Below, in pieces: positions 1 to 14,672 of a stretch of DNA of 64,000 nt; positions within the stretch are counted from its first letter, which is position 1; every line of letters begins with the position of its first letter. This stretch comes from Siphonodentalium dalli (taxonomy: Eukaryota; Mollusca; Scaphopoda; Gadilida; Siphonodentaliidae). The stretch is taken from NCBI GenBank assembly GCA_032622095.1, contig CP136061.1, forward strand, positions 4,150,505-4,214,504, in the 5' to 3' direction. The position numbers and the translations under genes are program-made. The notes under the pieces are model-generated. The model saw only the letters and a program-made list of their open reading frames with translations. It was not told where the DNA came from and searched no databases.

Positions 1-44
1 TCACCGTCCTTATGTGTGTCTTATAGGTATGTATTATCAATATG
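1..44 (+). repeat. Reference 44-bp monomer (GTG / GTCC type)
   Basis: This first unit is a convenient reference, because the next unit begins at base 45 with the same TCACCGTCC. It carries one CpG (ACCGTCC at 4-10), the variable triplet in TTATGTGTGTC (10-20), the TTATAGGTATG box (21-31) and TATTATCAATATG (32-44). The block ends TATGTGT, GTATGT and ATATGT resemble one another, so the monomer may have grown from a shorter ~13-16 bp element; that is weak inference. No CENP-B box-like motif is visible. Confidence 0.9.
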
Positions 45-1799
45 TCACCGTCCTTATGTGTGTCTTATAGGTATGTATTATCAATATGTCACCGTCCTTA
101 TGTGAGTCTTATAGGTATGTATTATCAATATGTCACCGTCCTTATGTCAGTCTTATAGGTATGTATTATCAATATGTCACCGTCCTTATGTGAGTCTTAT
201 AGGTATGTATTATCAATATGTCACCGTCCTTATGTGTGTCTTATAGGTATGTATTATCAATATGTCACCGTCCTTATGTGTGTCTTATAGGTATGTATTA
301 TCAATATGTCACCGTCCTTATGTGTGTCTTATAGGTATGTATTATCAATATGTCACCGTCCTTATGTGAGTCTTATAGGTATGTATTATCAATATGTCAC
401 CGTCCTTATGTCAGTCTTATAGGTATGTATTATCAATATGTCACCGTCCTTATGTGAGTCTTATAGGTATGTATTATCAATATGTCACCGTCCTTATGTC
501 AGTCTTATAGGTATGTATTATCAATATGTCACCGTCCTTATGTCAGTCTTATAGGTATGTATTATCAATATGTCACCTTCCTTATGTGTGTCCTATAGGT
601 ATGTATTATCAATATGCCACCTTCCTTATGTGAGTCTTATAGGTATGTATTATCAATATGTCACCTTCCTTATGTCAGTCTTATAGGTATGCATTATCAA
701 TATGTCACCGTCCTTATGTCAGTCTTATAGGTATACATTATCAATATACACCGTCCTTATGTGAGTCTTATAGGTATGTATTATCAATATGCCACCGTCC
801 TTATGTCAGTCTTATAGGTATGTATTATCAATATGTCACCGTCCTTATGTGTGTCTTATAGGTATGTATTATCAATATGTCACCGTCCTTATGTGTGTCT
901 TATAGGTATGTATTATCAATATGTCACCTTCCTTATGTGAGTCTTATAGGTATGTATTATCAATATGTCACCGTCCTTATGTGAGTCTTATAGGTATGTA
1001 TTATCAATATGTCACCGTCCTTATGTGAGTCTTATAGGTATGTATTATCAATATGCCACCGTCCTTATGTGAGTCTTATAGGTATGTATTATCAATATGT
1101 CACCGTCCTTATGTGTGTCTTATAGGTATGTATTATCAATATGTCACCGTCCTTATGTCAGTCTTATAGGTATGTATTATCAATATGTCACCTTCCTTAT
1201 GTGAGTCTTATAGGTATGTATTATCAATATGTCACCGTCCTTATGTGAGTCTTATAGGTATGTATTATCAATATGTCACCGTCCTTATGTCAGTCTTATA
1301 GGTATGTATTATCAATATGTCACCGTCCTTATGTCAGTCTTATAGGTATGTATTATCAATATGTCACCGTCCTTATGTCAGTCTTATAGGTATGTATTAT
1401 CAATATACACCGTCCTTATGTGAGTCTTATAGGTATACATTATCAATATACACCGTCCTTATGTGAGTCTTATAGGTATGTATTATCAATATGTCACCGT
1501 CCTTATGTCAGTCTTATAGGTATGTATTATCAATATGTCACCGTCCTTATGTCAGTCTTATAGGTATACATTATCAATATGCCACCGTCCTTATGTGTGT
1601 CTTATAGGTATGTATTATCAATATACACCGTCCTTATGTCAGTCTTATAGGTATGTATTATCAATATGTCACCGTCCTTATGTCAGTCTTATAGGTATGT
1701 ATTATCAATATGCCACCGTCCTTATGTGTGTCTTATAGGTATGTATTATCAATATGTCACCGTCCTTATGTGAGTCTTATAGGTATGTATTATCAATAT

Positions 1800-2700
1800 G
1801 TCACCTTCCTTATGTGAGTCTTATAGGTATGTATTATCAATATGCCACCGTCCTTATGTGAGTCTTATAGGTATGTATTATCAATATACACCGTCCTTAT
1901 GTCTGTCTTATAGGTATGTATTATCAATATGCCACCGTCCTTATGTGAGTCTTATAGGTATGTATTATCAATATGTCACCGGCCTTATGTGAGTCTTATA
2001 GGTATGTATTATCAATATGTCACCTTCCTTATGTGTGTCTTATAGGTATACATTATCAATATGTCACCGTCCTTATGTCAGTCTTATAGGTATGTATTAT
2101 CAATATGCCACCGTCCTTATGTGTGTCTTATAGGTATGTATTATCAATATGTCACCGTCCTTATGTGAGTCTTATAGGTATGTATTATCAATATGTCACC
2201 TTCCTTATGTGAGTCTTATAGGTATGTATTATCAATATGCCACCGTCCTTATGTGAGTCTTATAGGTATGTATTATCAATATACACCGTCCTTATGTCTG
2301 TCTTATAGGTATGCATTATCAATATGTCACCGTCCTTATGTGTGTCTTATAGGTATACATTATCAATATGTCACCGTCCTTATGTCAGTCTTATAGGTAT
2401 GTATTATCAATATGCCACCGTCCTTATGTGTGTCTTATAGGTATGTATTATCAATATGTCACCGTCCTTATGTGAGTCTTATAGGTATGTATTATCAATA
2501 TGTCACCTTCCTTATGTGAGTCTTATAGGTATGTATTATCAATATGCCACCGTCCTTATGTGAGTCTTATAGGTATGTATTATCAATATACACCGTCCTT
2601 ATGTCTGTCTTATAGGTATGCATTATCAATATGTCACCGTCCTTATGTGAGTCTTATAGGTATGTATTATCAATATGTCACCGTCCTTATGTGAGTCTTA
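1800..2700 (+). repeat. Higher-order repeat of 7-9 monomers (395 and 307 bp spacing)
   Basis: A distinctive run of three monomers starts at 1800, 2195 and 2502: TTCC-GAG, then GCC-GTCC-GAG, then a 43-bp ACACC unit with the rare CTG triplet. Spacing is 395 bp (nine units) and 307 bp (seven units). The units between the first two starts also match, except for an internal gain or loss of two monomers. This is consistent with unequal exchange of multi-monomer blocks. Confidence 0.8.
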
Positions 2701-5181
2701 TAGGTATGTATTATCAATATGTCACCGTCCTTATGTCAGTCTTATAGGTATGTATTATCAATATGTCACCGTCCTTATGTCAGTCTTATAGGTATGTATT
2801 ATCAATATGTCACCGTCCTTATGTCAGTCTTATAGGTATGTATTATCAATATGTCACCGTCCTTATGTCAGTCTTATAGGTATGTATTATCAATATGTCA
2901 CCGTCCTTATGTCAGTCTTATAGGTATGTATTATCAATATGTCACCGTCCTTATGTCAGTCTTATAGGTATGTATTATCAATATGTCACCGTCCTTATGT
3001 CAGTCTTATAGGTATGTATTATCAATATGTCACCGTCCTTATGTGAGTCTTATAGGTATGTATTATCAATATGTCACCGTCCTTATGTGTGTCTTATAGG
3101 TATGTATTATCAATATGTCACCGTCCTTATGTCAGTCTTATAGGTATGTATTATCAATATGTCACCGTCCTTATGTGAGTCTTATAGGTATGTATTATCA
3201 ATATGTCACCGTCCTTATGTGAGTCTTATAGGTATGTATTATCAATATGTCACCGTCCTTATGTCAGTCTTATAGGTATGTATTATCAATATGTCACCTT
3301 CCTTATGTCAGTCTTATAGGTATGTATTATCAATATGCACCGTCCTTATGTCAGTCTTATAGGTATGTATTATCAATATGTCACCGTCCTTATGTGTGTC
3401 TTATAGGTATGTATTATCAATATGCCACCGTCCTTATGTGAGTCTTATAGGTATGTATTATCAATATGCCACCGTCCTTATGTGTGTCTTATAGGTATGT
3501 ATTATCAATATGTCACCGTCCTTATGTCAGTCTTATAGGTATGTATTATCAATATGTCACCGTCCTTATGTGAGTCTTATAGGTATGTATTATCAATATG
3601 TCACCGTCCTTATGTCAGTCTTATAGGTATGTATTATCAATATGTCACCGTCCTTATGTCAGTCTTATAGGTATGTATTATCAATATGTCACCGTCCTTA
3701 TGTCAGTCTTATAGGTATGTATTATCAATATGTCACCGTCCTTATGTGAGTCTTATAGGTATGTATTATCAATATGTCACCGTCCTTATGTCAGTCTTAT
3801 AGGTATGTATTATCAATATGTCACCGTCCTTATGTCAGTCTTATAGGTATGTATTATCAATATGCCACCTTCCTTATGTCAGTCTTATAGGTATGTATTA
3901 TCAATATGCACCGTCCTTATGTCAGTCTTATAGGTATGTATTATCAATATCCACCGTCCTTATGTGTGTCTTATAGGTATGGATTATCAATATGTCACCT
4001 TCCTTATGTGAGTCTTATAGGTATGTATTATCAATATGTCACCTTCCTTATGTCAGTCTTATAGGTATGTATTATCAATATGCCACCGTCCTTATGTCAG
4101 TCTTATAGGTATGTATTATCAATATGTCACCGTCCTTATGTGAGTCTTATAGGTATGTATTATCAATATGTCACCGTCCTTATGTCAGTCTTATAGGTAT
4201 GTATTATCAATATGCCACCGTCCTTATGTGAGTCTTATAGGTATGTATTATCAATATGTCACCGTCCTTATGTCAGTCTTATAGGTATGTATTATCAATA
4301 TGTCACCGTCCTTATGTGTGTCTTATAGGTATGTATTATCAATATGTCACCGTCCTTATGTGAGTCTTATAGGTATGTATTATCAATATGTCACCGTCCT
4401 TATGTGTGTCTTATAGGTATGTATTATCAATATGTCACCGTCCTTATGTGAGTCTTATAGGTATGTATTATCAATATGTCACCGTCCTTATGTCAGTCTT
4501 ATAGGTATGTATTATCAATATGCCACCGTCCTTATGTGAGTCTTATAGGTATGTATTATCAATATGCCACCGTCCTTATGTGAGTCTTATAGGTATGTAT
4601 TATCAATATGTCACCGTCCTTATGTCAGTCTTATAGGTATGTATTATCAATATGTCACCGTCCTTATGTCAGTCTTATAGGTATGTATTATCAATATGTC
4701 ACCGTCCTTATGTCAGTCTTATAGGTATGTATTATCAATATGTCACCGTCCTTATGTCAGTCTTATAGGTATGTATTATCAATATGTCACCGTCCTTATG
4801 TGAGTCTTATAGGTATGTATTATCAATATGTCACCGTCCTTATGTCAGTCTTATAGGTATGTATTATCAATATGTCACCGTCCTTATGTGAGTCTTATAG
4901 GTATGTATTATCAATATGTCACCGTCCTTATGTGAGTCTTATAGGTATGTATTATCAATATGCCACCGTCCTTATGTGAGTCTTATAGGTATGTATTATC
5001 AATATGCCACCGTCCTTATGTGAGTCTTATAGGTATGTATTATCAATATGTCACCGTCCTTATGTCAGTCTTATAGGTATGTATTATCAATATGTCACCG
5101 TCCTTATGTGTGTCTTATAGGTATGTATTATCAATATGTCACCGTCCTTATGTGTGTCTTATAGGTATGTATTATCAATAT

Positions 5182-5690
5182 GCCACCGTCCTTATGTGAG
5201 TCTTATAGGTATGTATTATCAATATGTCACCGTCCTTATGTGTGTCTTATAGGTATACATTATCAATATGTCACCGTCCTTATGTGTGTCTTATAGGTAT
5301 GTATTATCAATATGTCACCGTCCTTATGTGAGTCTTATAGGTATGTATTATCAATATGTCACCGTCCTTATGTGAGTCTTATAGGTATGTATTATCAATA
5401 TGTCACCGTCCTTATGTGTGTCTTATAGGTATGTATTATCAATATGCCACCGTCCTTATGTGAGTCTTATAGGTATGTATTATCAATATGTCACCGTCCT
5501 TATGTGTGTCTTATAGGTATACATTATCAATATGTCACCGTCCTTATGTGTGTCTTATAGGTATGTATTATCAATATGTCACCGTCCTTATGTGAGTCTT
5601 ATAGGTATGTATTATCAATATGTCACCGTCCTTATGTGAGTCTTATAGGTATGTATTATCAATATGTCACCGTCCTTATGTGAGTCTTAT
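5182..5690 (+). repeat. 264-bp hexamer, two tandem copies
   Basis: A GCCACC-GAG monomer followed by a GTG monomer with ACATTATC, then GTG, GAG, GAG, begins at 5182 and recurs at 5446, exactly six 44-bp units later. The sixth monomer differs (GTG against GAG), so only five units of the second copy match fully. Confidence 0.75.
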
Positions 5691-8036
5691 AGGTATGTAT
5701 TATCAATATGCACCGTCCTTATGTCAGTCTTATAGGTATGTATTATCAATATACACCGTCCTTATGTGTGTCTTATAGGTATGTATTATCAATATGTCAC
5801 CGTCCTTATGTGAGTCTTATAGGTATGTATTATCAATATGTCACCGTCCTTATGTGAGTCTTATAGGTATGTATTATCAATATGCCACCTTCCTTATGTG
5901 TGTCTTATAGGTATGTATTATCAATATGTCACCGTCCTTATGTCAGTCTTATAGGTATGTATTATCAATATGCACCGTCCTTATGTCAGTCTTATAGGTA
6001 TGTATTATCAATATGTCACCGTCCTTATGTCAGTCTTATAGGTATGTATTATCAATATGTCACCGTCCTTATGTCAGTCTTATAGGTATGTATTATCAAT
6101 ATGTCACCGTCCTTATGTCAGTCTTATAGGTATGTATTATCAATATGTCACCGTCCTTATGTCAGTCTTATAGGTATGTATTATCAATATGTCACCGTCC
6201 TTATGTCAGTCTTATAGGTATGTATTATCAATATGTCACCGTCCTTATGTCAGTCTTATAGGTATGTATTATCAATATGTCACCGTCCTTATGTCAGTCT
6301 TATAGGTATGTATTATCAATATGTCACCGTCCTTATGTGTGTCTTATAGGTATGTATTATCAATATGTCACCGTCCTTATGTCAGTCTTATAGGTATGTA
6401 TTATCAATATGTCACCGTCCTTATGTGAGTCTTATAGGTATGTATTATCAATATGTCACCGTCCTTATGTGTGTCTTATAGGTATGTATTATCAATATGT
6501 CACCGTCCTTATGTCAGTCTTATAGGTATGTATTATCAATATGTCACCGTCCTTATGTGTGTCTTATAGGTATGTATTATCAATATGTCACCGTCCTTAT
6601 GTCAGTCTTATAGGTATGTATTATCAATATGTCACCGTCCTTATGTGAGTCTTATAGGTATGTATTATCAATATGTCACCGTCCTTATGTGAGTCTTATA
6701 GGTATGTATTATCAATATGTCACCGTCCTTATGTCAGTCTTATAGGTATGTATTATCAATATGTCACCGTCCTTATGTGAGTCTTATAGGTATGTATTAT
6801 CAATATGCCACCGTCCTTATGTCAGTCTTATAGGTATGTATTATCAATATGTCACCGTCCTTATGTCAGTCTTATAGGTATGTATTATCAATATGTCACC
6901 GTCCTTATGTGAGTCTTATAGGTATGTATTATCAATATGTCACCGTCCTTATGTGAGTCTTATAGGTATGTATTATCAATATCCACCGTCCTTATGTGAG
7001 TCTTATAGGTATGTATTATCAATATGTCACCGTCCTTATGTCAGTATTATAGGTATGTATTATCAATATGTCACCGTCCTTATGTCAGTCTTATAGGTAT
7101 GTATTATCAATATGTCACCTTCCTTATGTGTGTCTTATAGGTATGTATTATCAATATACACCGTCCTTATGTCAGTCTTATAGGTATGTATTATCAATAT
7201 GTCACCGTCCTTATGTGAGTCTTATAGGTATGTATTATCAATATGTCACCTTCCTTATGTGAGTCTTATAGGTATGTATTATCAATATGTCACCGTCCTT
7301 ATGTCAGTCTTATAGGTATGTATTATCAATATGCCACCGTCCTTATGTGAGTCTTATAGGTATGTATTATCAATATGCCACCGTCCTTATGTCAGTCTTA
7401 TAGGTATGTATTATCAATATGTCACCGTCCTTATGTGAGTCTTATAGGTATGTATTATCAATATGTCACCGTCCTTATGTCAGTCTTATAGGTATGTATT
7501 ATCAATATGTCACCGTCCTTATGTGAGTCTTATAGGTATGTATTATCAATATGTCACCGTCCTTATGTGAGTCTTATAGGTATGTATTATCAATATGTCA
7601 CCGTCCTTATGTCAGTCTTATAGGTATGTATTATCAATATGTCACCGTCCTTATGTGAGTCTTATAGGTATGTATTATCAATATGTCACCGTCCTTATGT
7701 GAGTCTTATAGGTATGTATTATCAATATGTCACCTTCCTTATGTGAGTCTTATAGGTATGTATTATCAATATGTCACCGTCCTTATGTCAGTCTTATAGG
7801 TATGCATTATCAATATGTCACCGTCCTTATGTGTGTCTTATAGGTATGTATTATCAATATGTCACCGTCCTTATGTGTGTCTTATAGGTATGTATTATCA
7901 ATATGTCACCGTCCTTATGTGAGTCTTATAGGTATGTATTATCAATATGTCACCGTCCTTATGTCAGTCTTATAGGTATGTATTATCAATATGCCACCGT
8001 CCTTATGTGAGTCTTATAGGTATGTATTATCAATAT

Positions 8037-8429
8037 CCACCGTCCTTATGTCAGTCTTATAGGTATGTATTATCAATATGTCACCGTCCTTATGTCAGTC
8101 TTATAGGTATGTATTATCAATATGTCACCGTCCTTATGTGTGTCTTATAGGTATGTATTATCAATATCCACCGTCCTTATGTCAGTCTTATAGGTATGTA
8201 TTATCAATATGTCACCGTCCTTATGTGAGTCTTATAGGTATGTATTATCAATATGTCACCGTCCTTATGTCAGTCTTATAGGTATGTATTATCAATATCC
8301 ACCGTCCTTATGTCAGTCTTATAGGTATGTATTATCAATATGTCACCGTCCTTATGTGAGTCTTATAGGTATGTATTATCAATATGTCACCGTCCTTATG
8401 TGTGTCTTATAGGTATGTATTATCAATAT
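8037..8429 (+). repeat. 131-bp trimer, three tandem copies
   Basis: 43-bp monomers with a CCACCGTCC junction and CAG triplet start at 8037, 8168 and 8299, each followed by two 44-bp GTCACC monomers. The period is therefore 43+44+44 = 131 bp. The triplet identities of the second and third monomers vary between copies, so the register is clear but homogenisation is incomplete. Confidence 0.8.
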
Positions 8430-10362
8430 GCCACCGTCCTTATGTCAGTCTTATAGGTATGTATTATCAATATGTCACCGTCCTTATGTGAGTCTTATAG
8501 GTATGTATTATCAATATGTCACCGTCCTTATGTGTGTCTTATAGGTATGTATTATCAATATGCCACCGTCCTTATGTCAGTCTTATAGGTATGTATTATC
8601 AATATGTCACCGTCCTTATGTCAGTCTTATAGGTATGTATTATCAATATGTCACCGTCCTTATGTGTGTCTTATAGGTATGTATTATCAATATGTCACCG
8701 TCCTTATGTGAGTCTTATAGGTATGTATTATCAATATGTCACCGTCCTTATGTGAGTCTTATAGGTATGTATTATCAATATGTCACCGTCCTTATGTGAG
8801 TCTTATAGGTATGTATTATCAATATGTCACCGTCCTTATGTGAGTCTTATAGGTATGTATTATCAATATGTCACCGTCCTTATGTGTGTCTTATAGGTAT
8901 GTATTATCAATATGCCACCGTCCTTATGTCAGTCTTATAGGTATGTATTATCAATATGTCACCGTCCTTATGTGTGTCTTATAGGTATGTATTATCAATA
9001 TGTCACCGTCCTTATGTGAGTCTTATAGGTATGTATTATCAATATGTCACCGTCCTTATGTGAGTCTTATAGGTATGTATTATCAATATGTCACCGTCCT
9101 TATGTCAGTCTTATAGGTATGTATTATCAATATGTCACCGTCCTTATGTGTGTCTTATAGGTATGTATTATCAATATGTCACCGTCCTTATGTCAGTCTT
9201 ATAGGTATGTATTATCAATATGTCACCGTCCTTATGTGTGTCTTATAGGTATGTATTATCAATATCCACCGTCCTTATGTCAGTCTTATAGGTATGTATT
9301 ATCAATATGTCACCGTCCTTATGTCAGTCTTATAGGTATGTATTATCAATATACACCGTCCTTATGTCAGTCTTATAGGTATGTATTATCAATATGTCAC
9401 CTTCCTTATGTCAGTCTTATAGGTATGTATTATCAATATGTCACCTTCCTTATGTGAGTCTTATAGGTATGTATTATCAATATGTCACCGTCCTTATGTC
9501 AGTCTTATAGGTATGTATTATCAATATGTCACCTTCCTTATGTGAGTCTTATAGGTATGTATTATCAATATGTCACCGTCCTTATGTCAGTCTTATAGGT
9601 ATGTATTATCAATATGTCACCGTCCTTATGTGAGTCTTATAGGTATGTATTATCAATATGTCACCGTCCTTATGTCAGTCTTATAGGTATGTATTATCAA
9701 TATGTCACCTTCCTTATGTGAGTCTTATAGGTATGTATTATCAATATGTCACCGTCCTTATGTCAGTCTTATAGGTATGTATTATCAATATGTCACCGTC
9801 CTTATGTGAGTCTTATAGGTATGTATTATCAATATGTCACCGTCCTTATGTCAGTCTTATAGGTATGTATTATCAATATGTCACCGTCCTTATGTGTGTC
9901 TTATAGGTATGTATTATCAATATGTCACCGTCCTTATGTCAGTCTTATAGGTATGTATTATCAATATGTCACCGTCCTTATGTCAGTCTTATAGGTATGT
10001 ATTATCAATATCCACCGTCCTTATGTCAGTCTTATAGGTATGTATTATCAATATGTCACCTTCCTTATGTGTGTCTTATAGGTATGTATTATCAATATGC
10101 CACCGTCCTTATGTCAGTCTTATAGGTATGTATTATCAATATGTCACCGTCCTTATGTCAGTCTTATAGGTATGTATTATCAATATGTCACCGTCCTTAT
10201 GTCAGTCTTATAGGTATGTATTATCAATATGTCACCGTCCTTATGTGAGTCTTATAGGTATGTATTATCAATATGTCACCGTCCTTATGTGAGTCTTATA
10301 GGTATGTATTATCAATATGTCACCGTCCTTATGTCAGTCTTATAGGTATGTATTATCAATAT

Positions 10363-11374
10363 GTCACCGGCCTTATGTGAGTCTTATAGGTATACATTAT
10401 CAATATGTCACCGTCCTTATGTGAGTCTTATAGGTATGTATTATCAATATGTCACCGTCCTTATGTCAGTCTTATAGGTATGTATTATCAATATGTCACC
10501 GGCCTTATGTGAGTCTTATAGGTATACATTATCAATATGTCACCGTCCTTATGTGAGTCTTATAGGTATGTATTATCAATATGTCACCGTCCTTATGTGA
10601 GTCTTATAGGTATGTATTATCAATATGTCACCGTCCTTATGTCAGTCTTATAGGTATGTATTATCAATATGTCACCGTCCTTATGTGAGTCCTATAGGTA
10701 TACATTATCAATATGTCACCGTCCTTATGTCAGTCTTATAGGTATGTATTATCAATATGTCACCGTCCTTATGTGAGTCTTATAGGTATGTATTATCAAT
10801 ATGTCACCGTCCTTATGTGTGTCTTATAGGTATGCATTATCAATATGTCACCGTCCTTATGTCAGTCTTATAGGTATGTATTATCAATATGTCACCGGCC
10901 TTATGTGAGTCTTATAGGTATACATTATCAATATGTCACCGTCCTTATGTGAGTCTTATAGGTATGTATTATCAATATGTCACCGTCCTTATGTCAGTCT
11001 TATAGGTATGTATTATCAATATGTCACCGGCCTTATGTGAGTCTTATAGGTATACATTATCAATATGTCACCGTCCTTATGTGAGTCTTATAGGTATGTA
11101 TTATCAATATGTCACCGTCCTTATGTCAGTCTTATAGGTATGTATTATCAATATGTCACCGTCCTTATGTGAGTCCTATAGGTATACATTATCAATATGT
11201 CACCGTCCTTATGTGAGTCTTATAGGTATGTATTATCAATATGTCACCGTCCTTATGTGAGTCTTATAGGTATGTATTATCAATATGTCACCGTCCTTAT
11301 GTGAGTCTTATAGGTATGTATTATCAATATACACCTTCCTTATGTGAGTCTTATAGGTATGTATTATCAATATG
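10363..11374 (+). repeat. GGCC-marked 132-bp trimers inside a ~12-monomer higher-order repeat
   Basis: Monomers with GGCC, GAG and ACATTATC start at 10363, 10495, 10891 and 11023: pairs 132 bp apart, with the pairs 528 bp apart (12 units). Each is followed by a GTCC-GAG and a GTCC-CAG monomer. A second marker, the substitution GAGTCCTATAGG with ACATTATC, lies in units starting at 10671 and 11155, 484 bp apart (11 units), so the second large copy has lost one monomer. Confidence 0.8.
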
Positions 11375-13308
11375 TCACCGTCCTTATGTCAGTCTTATAG
11401 GTATGTATTATCAATATGTCACCGTCCTTATGTGTGTCTTATAGGTATGTATTATCAATATGTCACCGTCCTTATGTGAGTCTTATAGGTATGTATTATC
11501 AATATGTCACCGTCCATATGTCAGTCTTATAGGTATGTATTATCAATATGCCACCGGCCTTATGTGTGTCTTATAGGTATGTATTATCAATATGTCACCG
11601 TCCTTATGTCAGTCTTATAGGTATGTATTATCAATATGTCACCGTCCTTATGTCAGTCTTATAGGTATGTATTATCAATATGTCACCGTCCTTATGTGAG
11701 TCTTATAGGTATGTATTATCAATATGCCACCGGCCTTATGTGTGTCTTATAGGTATGCATTATCAATATGTCACCGTCCTTATGTCAGTCTTATAGGTAT
11801 GTATTATCAATATGTCACCGTCCTTATGTCAGTCTTATAGGTATGTATTATCAATATGCCACCGTCCTTATGTCAGTCTTATAGGTATGTATTATCAATA
11901 TGTCACCGTCCTTATGTCAGTCTTATAGGTATACATTATCAATATGTCACCGTCCTTATGTGTGTCTTATAGGTATGTATTATCAATATGTCACCGTCCT
12001 TATGTGTGTCTTATAGGTATGTATTATCAATATGTCACCGTCCTTATGTGAGTCTTATAGGTATGTATTATCAATATGTCACCGTCCTTATGTCAGTCTT
12101 ATAGGTATGTATTATCAATATGTCACCGTCCTTATGTCAGTCTTATAGGTATGTATTATCAATATGTCACCGTCCTTATGTGTGTCTTATAGGTATGTAT
12201 TATCAATATGCCACCGTCCTTATGTGAGTCTTATAGGTATGTATTATCAATATGTCACCGTCCTTATGTGAGTCTTATAGGTATGTATTATCAATATGTC
12301 ACCTTCCTTATGTGTGTCTTATAGGTATGTATTATCAATATGTCACCGTCCTTATGTGTGTCTTATAGGTATGTATTATCAATATGTCACCGTCCTTATG
12401 TGTGTCTTATAGGTATGTATTATCAATATGCCACCGTCCTTATGTCAGTCTTATAGGTATGTATTATCAATATGTCACCGTCCTTATGTGTGTCTTATAG
12501 GTATGTATTATCAATATGTCACCGTCCTTATGTCAGTCTTATAGGTATGTATTATCAATATGTCACCGTCCTTATGTCAGTCTTATAGGTATGTATTATC
12601 AATATGCCACCGTCCTTATGTCAGTCTTATAGGTATGTATTATCAATATGTCACCGTCCTTATGTCAGTCTTATAGGTATGTATTATCAATATGCCACCG
12701 TCCTTATGTCAGTCTTATAGGTATACATTATCAATATGTCACCGTCCTTATGTCAGTCTTATAGGTATGTATTATCAATATACACCGTCCTTATGTGAGT
12801 CTTATAGGTATGTATTATCAATATGTCACCGTCCTTATGTCAGTCTTATAGGTATGTATTATCAATATGTCACCGTCCTTATGTCAGTCTTATAGGTATG
12901 TATTATCAATATGCCACCGTCCTTATGTCAGTCTTATAGGTATGTATTATCAATATGCCACCGTCCTTATGTCAGTCTTATAGGTATGTATTATCAATAT
13001 GTCACCGTCCTTATGTGTGTCTTATAGGTATGCATTATCAATATGTCACCTTCCTTATGTCAGTCTTATAGGTATGTATTATCAATATGTCACCGTCCTT
13101 ATGTGAGTCTTATAGGTATGCATTATCAATATGCCACCGTCCTTATGTCAGTCTTATAGGTATGTATTATCAATATGTCACCGTCCTTATGTGAGTCTTA
13201 TAGGTATGTATTATCAATATGTCACCGTCCTTATGTGTGTCTTATAGGTATGCATTATCAATATGTCACCTTCCTTATGTCAGTCTTATAGGTATGTATT
13301 ATCAATAT
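11375..13308 (+). repeat. Left domain, segment 2: unordered monomers
   Basis: There is no gene. Mostly 44-bp GTCC monomers with mixed GTG/GAG/CAG triplets. A private CCATATG change is seen near 11515 and GGCC monomers near 11555 and 11730. From about 13,000 GCATTATC and TTCC units become common, leading into the octamer that follows. Confidence 0.9.
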
Positions 13309-14012
13309 GTCACCTTCCTTATGTGTGTCTTATAGGTATGCATTATCAATATGTCACCTTCCTTATGTGAGTCTTATAGGTATGTATTATCAATATGTCA
13401 CCGTCCTTATGTGTGTCTTATAGGTATGCATTATCAATATGTCACCTTCCTTATGTCAGTCTTATAGGTATGTATTATCAATATGTCACCGTCCTTATGT
13501 CAGTCTTATAGGTATGCATTATCAATATGTCACCGTCCTTATGTCAGTCTTATAGGTATGTATTATCAATATGTCACCGTCCTTATGTGTGTCTTATAGG
13601 TATGCATTATCAATATGTCACCTTCCTTATGTCAGTCTTATAGGTATGTATTATCAATATGTCACCTTCCTTATGTGTGTCTTATAGGTATGCATTATCA
13701 ATATGTCACCTTCCTTATGTGAGTCTTATAGGTATGTATTATCAATATGTCACCGTCCTTATGTGTGTCTTATAGGTATGCATTATCAATATGTCACCTT
13801 CCTTATGTCAGTCTTATAGGTATGTATTATCAATATGTCACCGTCCTTATGTCAGTCTTATAGGTATGCATTATCAATATGTCACCGTCCTTATGTCAGT
13901 CTTATAGGTATGTATTATCAATATGTCACCGTCCTTATGTGTGTCTTATAGGTATGCATTATCAATATGTCACCTTCCTTATGTCAGTCTTATAGGTATG
14001 CATTATCAATAT
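13309..14012 (+). repeat. 352-bp octamer, two tandem copies
   Basis: The order of eight monomers starting at 13309 (TTCC-GTG-GCATT, TTCC-GAG, GTCC-GTG-GCATT, TTCC-CAG, GTCC-CAG-GCATT, GTCC-CAG, GTCC-GTG-GCATT, TTCC-CAG) repeats from 13661, 352 bp later. Reading the two copies side by side, the only difference I see is GCATT for GTATT in the last unit. This is a clear higher-order repeat and probably a young duplication. Confidence 0.88.
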
Positions 14013-14672
14013 GTCACCTTCCTTATGTCAGTCTTATAGGTATGTATTATCAATATGTCACCGTCCTTATGTGAGTCTTATAGGTATGTATTATCAATAT
14101 GTCACCGTCCTTATGTCAGTCTTATAGGTATGTATTATCAATATGTCACCGTCCTTATGTCAGTCTTATAGGTATGTATTATCAATATGTCACCGTCCTT
14201 ATGTCAGTCTTATAGGTATGTATTATCAATATGTCACCGTCCTTATGTCAGTCTTATAGGTATGTATTATCAATATGTCACCGTCCTTATGTGTGTCTTA
14301 TAGGTATGTATTATCAATATGTCACCGTCCTTATGTGAGTCTTATAGGTATGTATTATCAATATGTCACCGTCCTTATGTCAGTCTTATAGGTATGTATT
14401 ATCAATATGTCACCGTCCTTATGTGAGTCTTATAGGTATGTATTATCAATATGTCACCGTCCTTATGTCAGTCTTATAGGTATGTATTATCAATATGTCA
14501 CCGTCCTTATGTGTGTCTTATAGGTATGTATTATCAATATGTCACCGTCCTTATGTCAGTCTTATAGGTATGTATTATCAATATGTCACCGTCCTTATGT
14601 GAGTCTTATAGGTATGTATTATCAATATGTCACCGTCCTTATGTGTGTCTTATAGGTATGTATTATCAATAT
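14013..14672 (+). repeat. Left domain, segment 3: GTCC monomers
   Basis: Fifteen ordinary 44-bp GTCACCGTCC monomers with CAG, GAG or GTG triplets and GTATTATC. No ordered multimer and nothing else seen. Confidence 0.88.

Larger units (their letters stand above)
1..10362 (+). repeat. Left domain, segment 1: mixed GTG/GAG/CAG monomers
   Basis: There is no gene here. Almost all units are 44 bp with GTCACCGTCC or GCCACCGTCC, a GTG, GAG or CAG triplet, and GTATTATC. ACATTATC and GCATTATC units are occasional, and 43-bp units with ACACC, CCACC or GCACC junctions are scattered (for example near 747, 1405, 1623, 3336, 3950). Neighbouring variant types look shuffled rather than periodic over most of the stretch, with short ordered multimers listed separately. 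Private substitutions are rare, which indicates effective homogenisation. Confidence 0.93.
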